From a bacterium (GTDB taxonomy: Bacteria; Hydrogenedentota; Hydrogenedentia; Hydrogenedentiales; SLHB01): DNA of 5,557 nt. Position numbers and translations under genes: made by a program. Below are positions 1 through 5,515 of this stretch, one piece after another (the first letter of the stretch is position 1; each line of letters starts with the position of its first letter). The DNA is taken from assembly GCA_024231375.1 (NCBI GenBank), contig JAAEQP010001005.1, positions 1 through 5,557 on the forward strand. The letters are read 5' to 3'. A model generated the notes under the pieces. The model was not told where the DNA came from and did no database searches. It saw nothing but the letters and a program-made list of their open reading frames with translations.

Positions 1-1
1 C

Positions 2-451
2 ACGGGTCTGTTGCTGGCGGTTGGGCTGGCGCGGTTCGTGGAGATCATGACGCGCGGACGCCGTGCGGCGAAGCATTGGCGCGAGGGCGCGGCGGCCTTC
101 GAGAAGGGCGATGTGGCCGCGGCGGAGGCCGCCTTGCGGCGGACAGTGAAGCTCGCGCCCATCTGGGCGCCCGCGCATCGGCTGCTGGGGGTGACGTTGG
201 TGCGTCAGGAGAAGTTTGCGGAAGCCGAGCACCCGCTCCGCATGGCGTCGCGGCTGGAACCACGCAACGGACAAGGCCATTTCGATCTGGGCATGTACCT
301 GGCCACCTGTCCCCCCGTCCGAGCGGATGAGGCCGTGGCGTCGTTCGAGAAAGCCATCGAGCACGCGCCCGCACTGCGTGAGCAACTCACAATCGAGGCA
401 TTGGCGCCGTTGCGCGCCGACAGCCGGTTCCAGGAATTGGTGGGACAATGA
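2..451 (+). CDS. Tetratricopeptide-repeat (TPR) protein, 5' end outside the window
   Basis: The reading frame is open to the left edge, so this is the C-terminal part of a longer protein, and the TTG at position 11 is probably not the true start. The first visible residues form a hydrophobic run (LLLAVGLARFV) followed by a basic TRGRR cluster, which looks like the end of a transmembrane helix with the remainder in the cytoplasm. After that come two regular 34-residue TPR units, starting at AAKHWREGAAAFEKGD and APAHRLLGVTLVRQEKF, and a third, longer unit (GQGHFDLGMYLA) with a few extra residues before DEAVASFEKAIEHAP. The protein ends with a short tail, LRADSRFQELVGQ. TPRs are protein-protein interaction scaffolds, so the role depends on the missing N-terminal part. 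The stop TGA overlaps an in-frame ATG of the next gene, and the two genes are probably co-transcribed. The TPR call is secure; the function is unknown. Confidence 0.85.
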   Translation, partial: TGLLLAVGLARFVEIMTRGRRAAKHWREGAAAFEKGDVAAAEAALRRTVKLAPIWAPAHRLLGVTLVRQEKFAEAEHPLRMASRLEPRNGQGHFDLGMYLATCPPVRADEAVASFEKAIEHAPALREQLTIEALAPLRADSRFQELVGQ

Positions 452-492
452 ACCGTCGACGCATGGCGGTCCCAACAGGGAGTAAAGGTACG

Positions 493-1065
493 ATGAGAAC
501 GTTTGCACTGGTCGCGTTGATGGGGATGGCGGTCGCGATGACAGGATGTGGCGAGAAGACAGCTGAGACGGTGTCAGAGAAGGTCATCGAGGGAGCCTTG
601 AAACAAGGCGGGGCTGAGTCGGTCGCTGTGAACGTATCCGACGATGGCGTGTCCATCAAGGGGACAGGCGAAGACGGCGAGGCTTTCTCCGTCACCACCT
701 CCGAGGACGGCGGATCCATGACCATGGACGACGGCAATGTATCCATGGTGGCGGGGGACAACGTCGCATTGCCAGACGATTTCCCGAAGGACGTGCCCCT
801 CTATGACGGCATGGAACTTGGCATGGCGATGAAGGCCGCCGAAGAAGGCGCGTTCACCGTGATGGCGACAACGGCCGACGCCATGGCGACCGTCGCGGCG
901 GACCTGAAGAAGCAGGCCGAGGCCCAGGGTTGGACCGAGCAGATGACCATGAACCAAGCCGAAATGAACATGCTCGGGTACAGCAAGGACGGGCGGACGC
1001 TTCAGTTCATGATCATGCGCGACGGCGACAAGACCGGCATCCAGATCACTACGGCGAAGGAGTAG
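493..1065 (+). CDS. Small methionine-rich lipoprotein of unknown function
   Basis: The predicted product is 190 residues. The ATG at 493 is preferred over the in-frame ATG at 448 because the lipoprotein signal begins exactly there (MRTFALVALMGMAVAMTGC) and GGGAGTAAAGG lies just upstream at 478-488. The lipobox MTGC places the lipidated cysteine at residue 19, so the mature protein should be anchored to a membrane facing the periplasm or outside. Residues 21-90 are polar and acidic, with short beta-like repeats (VNVSDDGVSIKG, FSVTTSEDGGSMTMDDG). Residues 93-104 carry LPDDFPKDVPLY, a motif I associate with small envelope lipoproteins. The last part (120-188) alternates predicted strands and a helix and ends in QFMIMRDGDKTGIQITT. 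Methionine is unusually frequent, 18 of 190 residues. No catalytic motif is visible. The gene starts 41 bp after the TPR stop, so an operon is likely. A sensory, stress or adhesin-accessory role cannot be chosen from sequence. Confidence 0.85.
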   Translation: MRTFALVALMGMAVAMTGCGEKTAETVSEKVIEGALKQGGAESVAVNVSDDGVSIKGTGEDGEAFSVTTSEDGGSMTMDDGNVSMVAGDNVALPDDFPKDVPLYDGMELGMAMKAAEEGAFTVMATTADAMATVAADLKKQAEAQGWTEQMTMNQAEMNMLGYSKDGRTLQFMIMRDGDKTGIQITTAKE

Positions 1066-1181
1066 GGGGAGAGTCTCACGCTGAGGCGCTGATGATTGTC
1101 ACGGTGTGGGGAGTGGAGACCTTCGGTCGTGGGATGGGGCGTCGAATACATCGCCGAGATTGGCGCCAGCCGCTGAGATCG

Positions 1182-1201
1182 TCTGTTGGAACCGCAACAG
1201 A
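1182..1201. other. Short perfect stem-loop in the convergent intergenic region
   Basis: TCTGTTG (1182-1188) and CAACAGA (1195-1201) pair over 7 bp around the 6-nt loop GAACCG. It sits 117 bp after the lipoprotein stop and 9 bp before the larger palindromic repeat. No T-run follows, so it is at best a weak terminator candidate for the plus-strand genes. The rest of 1066-1210 shows no gene or recognisable site. Confidence 0.35.
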
Positions 1202-1210
1202 ACACCACGC

Positions 1211-1297
1211 CGTCATTCCCGCGAAAGCGGGAATCCAGGAGGCTTCGAAACGCTTCCCTTCAGACGGGACTGGACCCCCGCTTTCGCGGGGGTGACG
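1211..1297. repeat. Two-armed extragenic palindromic repeat (REP/MITE-like, CGTCATTCCCGCG family)
   Basis: Two 28-bp arms (1211-1238 and 1270-1297) are inverted copies matching at 24 of 28 positions, separated by 31 bp. Arm 1 begins CGTCATTCCCGCGAAAGCGG; arm 2 ends CCGCTTTCGCGGGGGTGACG. Each arm is itself a hairpin with a 7-bp stem: TTCCCGC/GCGGGAA around GAAA (1216-1233) and CCCCCGC/GCGGGGG around TTTC (1275-1292). The CGTCATTCCCGCGAAAGCGGGAATCC type is a well-known dispersed intergenic palindrome in many proteobacteria and other bacteria. It lies between the convergent lipoprotein and UroD-family genes, 32 bp from the UroD stop, where its hairpins could act as a bidirectional transcription barrier or protect 3' ends. 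No transposase is present here. Confidence 0.85.
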
Positions 1298-1328
1298 GGA
1301 GTGGGCGCGTGTCCGCACCTCCCGACCC

Positions 1329-2495
1329 TCAGTACACCCCGAATTCCTGCAACGCATCCCACATGGCCATGATGTTCTCGGGCGGCACTTCACCCATGAT
1401 GTTGTGAACCGTGTTGAACACGTACCCACCGCCAGGCGCCAGGGCGTCCAGGTTGCGGCGGACGTCGTCGCGGACCTCGTCCGGCGTGCCCTGAGGCAGG
1501 ACGTGCTGCGTTTCGACGCCGCCGCCCCAGAAGGTGATGGCGTCGCCGAAATCCTTCTTCAATGCAACGGGTTCCATCCCCGCGGCCGACACATGCACCG
1601 GGTTCAGGATGTCGATGCCCAGTTCGATGAAATCGGGCAAAATGGGCCGCACATTTCCACAGGAATGAAAGAAGAGGCGCGCATTCGGCGCGAGTTTCTT
1701 GATGGTGTCGAACACACGCTTCATGTGCGGTTTGAAGAGTTGCCTGAACTGGTCGGGCGCGATCAACTGGGACTCCTGAGTGCCGTAATCGTCGTTTTCG
1801 GCCACCACATCGACCACGTCGCCCAATTCACCCAGCACGGTCTCCCAGTAAGCAATCTTGAGGTCGGCAAGTTTGCCGTAGAGCCGGTCGGACAGGTCCG
1901 CGTACATCATGGGGTCCATGAGCGCGTTTTCCATGCCGCGCAGCCGCTGGGCCATTTCGAAGATGCCCGCACAAATGCTCTTGACCACCACGGCCTTGCC
2001 TGCTTCGCGATGGGCCAGCGCCTGATCGCGCAACCCCGCCACACGCCGCGGGTCGGCAGCATCGGGCCACGTGTGGGCATCGACGGATTCGGCGGTCGGG
2101 TCCACGTCGGCCAACGGATGCTCCACGACACTGAACCAGAGGCCGTCTTCCTTCGGGAAGTGCTGGGTCAACCCCCACTCGTCGCGGTAGACCCACACCT
2201 CGCCCCCGTCTTCCAGCTTCTCGTATACGTCCCAGTTGTGGCTAGTGAGCGGAAACAGGCCGCGCGTATCCACCTTCAATCTGTCGAGGAAATCGTCGTG
2301 TGGAATCACCACCTGCTGAACCACGTCAAGCCAGATAGGGTCCTTCTCCGGCATACCGAGATGCCGCCGCAGGTTCTGGTAGGCCGCGTTAGCGATGCCC
2401 GTCACCTGCGTGCTCGCCAAGTCATAGGGCACCCGGTCGGGTTCGCGATGGTCCAGGGTGGCCAACATCCGGTCGCGTGATGTCATCTCGGGCAT
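1329..2495 (-). CDS. Uroporphyrinogen decarboxylase (URO-D) family protein, not HemE; MtaA/CmuA-like
   Basis: The product is 388 residues and has no signal peptide, so it should be cytoplasmic. The start at 2495 (MPEMTSRDRM) is chosen because AAAGGA lies 7 nt upstream (2503-2508); the frame stays open further upstream only because it runs through a repeat. The URO-D TIM-barrel fold is indicated by TSRDRMLATLDHREPDRVP (4-23), VKSICAGIFEMAQRL (171-185), AENDDYGTQ (232-240), FFHSCGNV (275-282), FWGGGVETQ (322-330) and GGGYVFNTVHNI (355-366). The arginine-rich RQAGR motif of true HemE is absent, so haem synthesis is unlikely. H277-x-C279 matches the zinc-binding pair of MtaA/CmuA-type methylcobamide:thiol methyltransferases, and H364 occupies the third-ligand region. 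Known relatives move methyl groups between corrinoid proteins and thiols, but many uncultured-bacterial members have no assigned role. No corrinoid gene is nearby. Probably co-transcribed with the upstream SGNH gene. Family call is strong; substrate unknown. Confidence 0.9.
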   Translation of the reverse strand: MPEMTSRDRMLATLDHREPDRVPYDLASTQVTGIANAAYQNLRRHLGMPEKDPIWLDVVQQVVIPHDDFLDRLKVDTRGLFPLTSHNWDVYEKLEDGGEVWVYRDEWGLTQHFPKEDGLWFSVVEHPLADVDPTAESVDAHTWPDAADPRRVAGLRDQALAHREAGKAVVVKSICAGIFEMAQRLRGMENALMDPMMYADLSDRLYGKLADLKIAYWETVLGELGDVVDVVAENDDYGTQESQLIAPDQFRQLFKPHMKRVFDTIKKLAPNARLFFHSCGNVRPILPDFIELGIDILNPVHVSAAGMEPVALKKDFGDAITFWGGGVETQHVLPQGTPDEVRDDVRRNLDALAPGGGYVFNTVHNIMGEVPPENIMAMWDALQEFGVY

Positions 2496-2515
2496 TGGGA
2501 AGTCCTTTCGTCCGA

Positions 2516-2681
2516 GGAATTGGGGACTGTACCAAGCGAGCGAGTCCGCGAGTGAGACGGGACTGTCCCCAATTCCGGCCCAGAGAGTGCCGCCTCGCCA
2601 CACCCCGGCCGCCAAACGACCAGGGACAGTCCCGTCTGCGTCCGCCTGCGGCGGACTCCGCTTGGTACAGTCCCCAATTCC
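2516..2681. repeat. Palindromic REPIN/MITE-like element with GGGAC(A/T)GTCCC cores
   Basis: The ends are perfect 23-bp inverted copies (2516-2538 and 2659-2681), starting GGAATTGGGGACTGTACC. Inside, a second perfect 14-bp pair occurs at 2556-2569 and 2623-2636 (GACGGGACTGTCCC and its complement), so the element can fold into one long imperfect hairpin with a 53-nt loop. The left half is also self-complementary at its ends: GGAATTGGGGAC at 2516-2527 against GTCCCCAATTCC at 2565-2576. The outer and inner stems are joined by a degenerate segment, holding GCGAGCGAG-TCC-GCGAGTGAG (2536-2556) on the left and a TCCGCC-TGC-GGCGGA hairpin (2641-2655) on the right. Two inverted REP units around a spacer is the architecture of REPINs mobilised in trans by Y1 REP transposases, but none is encoded here. 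It fills 166 of the 186 bp between the SGNH stop and the UroD start. Confidence 0.85.
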
Positions 2682-3890
2682 CTAATTCGCCGCGAACTCA
2701 AGAATCCGCACGGCGTGACCTTCGCTCTTCTCATTCTTGCCTTCGCCGATGCGCAGGACGATTGTGTGCTCGCCCGGCGCGAGATCATTCGCCAAGGTGT
2801 GACACACGGGCCGGTGGAAGCTGGGGCAGTAGCGGTCAAACAAGTCCAACGCCACAAACTCGCCGCCGTCGATGCTCGTCTCGATGATGCCCGCGTCCAT
2901 ACCCGCAATGGCCGATATGGCGAGTCGCGTGCCCTCGAACACGATCATTGCACTGGCGCCCGGCGTGGTTGACGCCAATACGTTGACCGTGCCGCCGTAA
3001 TTGCACTTCTTGGGCGCGTCCCACGCATCGAGCCGTTCCCATCCGTCCACAATCTCGGCGGATTCGTGGGGGATGAAGTGACCGTTCTCGAGGTTTTCCG
3101 GGTCAAGCGGTTCGGGCATCGGGCGGTCGGTCGGTTCGGCGACGGGCCCACTCCAGGCCGCATCGAAAAGGAGGTCGATATTCTGGGCATAGATCTGGTG
3201 GCCAAACCCGCTGGGATGACACGAATCGCCCGAGAATTTGTCCCACTCGAACTCCCCGGCGTTCAGCCGGGCCGCCACGTGGACCGCCTGGTTCACGAAC
3301 GGGATGCCGTAGTGCGCGGCGACTTGGTCGTGGTCCTGGATGCTCAGCGGCGCGGCCCCGTCCGTGATGGTCTGGAGCTTTCCCTTGTCCAGGAAGTACT
3401 GGATGACGATATCGACCTTGGGGTTCAGTCGCCGCACATGCCGGACAATGCCTTCCATGGCACGAACGCGGCGGTTGTCGGGGCACTCCCCGTCGCCGTC
3501 GTTCACGGCGAACTCCAGGAACAGCAGGTCCACGGGACCGTTCGCGAAACAGTCCGACTCGACCCGGTACGCGCCCAATGTGGAATCAGTGCCGCCGATT
3601 CCGGCGTTCACGAAGTCGAACTCCGTGTTGGGAAAGCGTTCTTCCAGCAGTTTCATGGTAAGCGGACGCCAGCCGGATGCGACCGTGATAGACCCGCCGA
3701 TGAACGCCACGCGGCCCTTGCCGGTGCCCTCGAACACGGCGCGGCAGTTGCCGAGTCCGTCCCGCACGGCAATGACCCCGTCGCGCAATGCCATGGATCG
3801 TTCCTCGTCGGTCGATGCCGCGTTCGCGGGCATCCCCATGCACGCGCCGCCCATCAGAATGGCCGCGAGTATCGCTTCGGTTGACCTCAT
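2682..3890 (-). CDS. Exported SGNH/GDSL-family hydrolase with C-terminal beta-rich domain
   Basis: The product is 402 residues. An N-terminal signal peptide (MRSTEAILAAILMGGACMGM, then PANA) predicts Sec export with cleavage near residue 24. The SGNH blocks are in order: block I FIGGSIT with catalytic Ser67; block II NAGIGGTDS with Gly at about 97-100; block III LEFAVND with Asn130 (oxyanion hole); block V DSCHPSGFGH with Asp222 and His225 completing the triad. Family members are esterases or acylhydrolases, often removing acetyl groups from polysaccharides; the substrate here is not evident. Residues about 270-402 form a second region rich in predicted strands (ASAMIVFEGTRLAISAIAG, IIETSIDGGEFVALDLF, GEHTIVLRIGEG) that resembles a jelly-roll carbohydrate-binding or accessory module. 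The start is supported by AAGGAG at 3897-3902, 6 nt upstream. The TAG stop directly abuts the downstream repeat. Gene looks intact. Confidence 0.9.
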   Translation of the reverse strand: MRSTEAILAAILMGGACMGMPANAASTDEERSMALRDGVIAVRDGLGNCRAVFEGTGKGRVAFIGGSITVASGWRPLTMKLLEERFPNTEFDFVNAGIGGTDSTLGAYRVESDCFANGPVDLLFLEFAVNDGDGECPDNRRVRAMEGIVRHVRRLNPKVDIVIQYFLDKGKLQTITDGAAPLSIQDHDQVAAHYGIPFVNQAVHVAARLNAGEFEWDKFSGDSCHPSGFGHQIYAQNIDLLFDAAWSGPVAEPTDRPMPEPLDPENLENGHFIPHESAEIVDGWERLDAWDAPKKCNYGGTVNVLASTTPGASAMIVFEGTRLAISAIAGMDAGIIETSIDGGEFVALDLFDRYCPSFHRPVCHTLANDLAPGEHTIVLRIGEGKNEKSEGHAVRILEFAAN

Positions 3891-3971
3891 GTTCCACTCC
3901 TTCTGGTATGACCCACCCGCTCCAACGCATGTCCTCGGCGGCCGAGACTGAGGCGCTGATTATCGCCGCGT

Positions 3972-4000
3972 ATCATAACGGCACGGGAAACGCGAGGCAA
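3972..4000 (-). promoter_or_regulatory. Candidate sigma-70-type promoter for the SGNH hydrolase gene
   Basis: Read on the minus strand, TTGCCT (3995-4000) is followed after 17 bp by TATGAT (3972-3977), which are 4/6 and 5/6 matches to the bacterial housekeeping consensus. Transcription would begin near 3965, leaving a leader of about 75 nt before the ATG at 3890. It lies downstream of the hairpin ending the Gfo/Idh unit, which fits independent initiation. Prediction by eye only. Confidence 0.45.
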
Positions 4001-4031
4001 TCGCAACCGATTTCCAGGAAGCACACGCACA

Positions 4032-4065
4032 AACCGGGCTGGAAGGATCTCCTTCCAGCCCGGTT
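4032..4065 (-). terminator. Strong hairpin, probable terminator of the Gfo/Idh gene
   Basis: AACCGGGCTGGAAGGA (4032-4047) and TCCTTCCAGCCCGGTT (4050-4065) are perfect complements separated by two bases, giving a practical stem of 15 bp with a 4-nt loop. It begins 29 bp after the Gfo/Idh stop codon and lies before the SGNH promoter-like site. The T-tract after the stem on the minus strand is short (GGTTTGTG), so it is a weak fit to a classical intrinsic terminator and could instead stabilise the mRNA 3' end. Confidence 0.65.
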
Positions 4066-4094
4066 CTTCATTGGCGCGATTCGCGAGACAGCGC

Positions 4095-5438
4095 CTACAC
4101 CTCGTCCGGGATGACCCACGGGGCGCGGTAGCGGCGCTTGACCAGGTCGTTGGCGGCCTTGTCCACTTTGAACCCCTCGGTTTCCGGGTCAATGTGCAAG
4201 CGGCGGCCGGTCCGGTAGGCGATGTTGCCGTAGTGGCAGAGCAAGGTCGACAGATGGCCTTCCTCGATGTCCCCATTCGGACGCTTGCGCGTGCGGATGC
4301 AGTCGAGGAAGTTGCCGATATGGGCCATGTTGGCGGGCGAGAACCGGCCCGGCTGGATGCGCACGGACTTCCCGTCGCCGTCGAAGGCCTGCCATCCACC
4401 GCCATGCCGCGACAGGAACATGATCTGCTTGCTGCCGTAGATCTCCATGCGCGTCCCGCTGAAGGCCCATTCGGGCAACTGATCGGTGTCGCGCAGGGGG
4501 AAGGGCGTCTTCTTCATGTACGGCGCCCACAGGGTCTGCTCGAACACGAGGGTCATGTCCTCGAAATCCCAGTTCACCACGTGGGTGTCCGGCGTTTCCT
4601 GATCGTCGTCAAGCCCGAATTTACCGCCCTGCGAACAGACCGACTTCGGGTACTTCTTGTTGATCAGCCACCGGGCCACGTCGATCTGGTGTACGCCGTC
4701 GTTGATGATGTCGCCGCCCGAGTAGTCCCAGTACCAATGCCAGCCGTAGTGGAATCGGTTCGCATTGAAGGGGCGGTACGGCGCCGGCCCGAGCCACATG
4801 TCGTAATCGACATCTTCCGGCGGCTGGGTGTTGGGCTTCGAAGCGATGGCGCTACGTTGCTTGCTGTTGAGCACACGAGCGAAATGGATATCGCCGAAGT
4901 CCGAAGACCGAAGGTATTCAAAGGCCTCGTAGCAGTACTCGGCGCTGCGGCACTGGGTGCCGATCTGAACGATGCGCTCGTATTTCCGGGCGGCCTCGAC
5001 CATCTTCCGGCCTTCCCAGATACTATGGCTGGCCGGTTTCTCGACGTACACGTCTTTGCCAGCCTGGCAGGCGTAGATGGTGCCCGGTGCGTGCCAGTGG
5101 TCGGGCGTGGCGTTGATGATGCCCTGAATGCCCTTGTCGTCGAGCATGTCCTGAAAGTTCTGCGTCATCTTCGGGCGTTTGCCCGTCATCTTCTCGATGG
5201 CGCCCGCAAAGATCTCAGCGCGTTTCTTGTCGGGGTCCGCGACCCACGCGATATCGCAATCGTCGCGCTCGGCGTACCACGTGGCCAACTGCTTCCCGCG
5301 GCCACCACACCCCATCAGGCCAAGCTGAATCCGCTCGTTGGCGCCCAGGGCATTGATGGAAAAGGTCGAAGCGGCCCCCATGGCCACCGCCGTCTTGGCG
5401 GACCGCCCCAGGAATTGCCTTCGGTTCATCGGTTTCAT
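4095..5438 (-). CDS. Tat-exported Gfo/Idh/MocA-family oxidoreductase
   Basis: The product is 447 residues. The N-terminus MKPMNRRQFLGRSAKTAVAM is a twin-arginine signal (RRQFL) followed by a hydrophobic stretch to about residue 33, so the protein should be exported folded through the Tat route. The Rossmann nucleotide-binding loop is GCGGRG (G43-x-G45-x-x-G48). TPDHWHAP (111-118) and the catalytic VEKPASHS motif (Lys134) follow, as expected for the family. The C-terminal substrate domain includes MWLGPAPYRPFN (214-225) and DYSGGDIINDGVHQIDVARW (238-257), with His250 and Asp253 as likely active-site residues. Members are NAD(P)-dependent sugar or cyclitol dehydrogenases, and some act as glycosidases; this subgroup is expanded in planctomycete-like bacteria with unknown substrates. 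GGAG lies 6 nt before the ATG at 5438; the ATG at 5429 (MNRRQ) is an alternative with little consequence. Complete and intact. Confidence 0.92.
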   Translation of the reverse strand: MKPMNRRQFLGRSAKTAVAMGAASTFSINALGANERIQLGLMGCGGRGKQLATWYAERDDCDIAWVADPDKKRAEIFAGAIEKMTGKRPKMTQNFQDMLDDKGIQGIINATPDHWHAPGTIYACQAGKDVYVEKPASHSIWEGRKMVEAARKYERIVQIGTQCRSAEYCYEAFEYLRSSDFGDIHFARVLNSKQRSAIASKPNTQPPEDVDYDMWLGPAPYRPFNANRFHYGWHWYWDYSGGDIINDGVHQIDVARWLINKKYPKSVCSQGGKFGLDDDQETPDTHVVNWDFEDMTLVFEQTLWAPYMKKTPFPLRDTDQLPEWAFSGTRMEIYGSKQIMFLSRHGGGWQAFDGDGKSVRIQPGRFSPANMAHIGNFLDCIRTRKRPNGDIEEGHLSTLLCHYGNIAYRTGRRLHIDPETEGFKVDKAANDLVKRRYRAPWVIPDEV

Positions 5439-5487
5439 CTGCTACTCCCCCCGCTGGTTCAGTGGACGGACTCAATTCAGTCGTTCC

Positions 5488-5515
5488 ATTGTAGCGAAAC
5501 ACACCTGTTTTACAA
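5488..5515 (-). promoter_or_regulatory. Candidate sigma-70-type promoter for the Gfo/Idh gene
   Basis: On the minus strand TTGTAA (5510-5515) and TACAAT (5488-5493) are spaced by 16 bp, matching the housekeeping consensus at 4/6 and 5/6 positions. The surrounding 5485-5525 is noticeably richer in A and T than the flanking genes, as expected for a promoter. The leader before the ATG at 5438 would be about 45 nt. Prediction by eye only. Confidence 0.5.

Noticed and set aside
448..492. Upstream ATG at 448 as the lipoprotein start, overlapping the TPR stop as ATGA
   Set aside because: It would put 15 polar residues in front of a complete lipoprotein signal peptide that begins at 493 with its own ribosome binding site.
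1076..1429. Minus-strand open frame with SRHPRESGGP and WIPAFAGMTA
   Set aside because: These peptides are the familiar translations of the CGTCATTCCCGCG repeat and are not a protein.
1404..2480. A 358-codon plus-strand open frame opposite the URO-D-family gene
   Set aside because: Same antisense register effect; the minus-strand frame has the conserved motifs and a ribosome binding site.
1329..2495. Annotation of the URO-D-family gene as hemE
   Set aside because: The HemE substrate-binding RQAGR motif is missing and the HSCGN motif of the methyltransferase-like branch is present.
2496..2615. A 40-residue N-terminal extension of the URO-D-family protein
   Set aside because: It is translated from the palindromic repeat; the family N-terminus and the ribosome binding site both point to 2495.
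3066..3884. A 272-codon plus-strand open frame opposite the SGNH hydrolase gene
   Set aside because: Same antisense register effect; the minus-strand frame contains all SGNH blocks and a signal peptide.
1081..3960. The 13-mer CTGAGGCGCTGAT present at 1081-1093 and 3948-3960
   Set aside because: A single shared 13-mer is expected by chance at a fair rate in a window this size, and the flanks do not align well.
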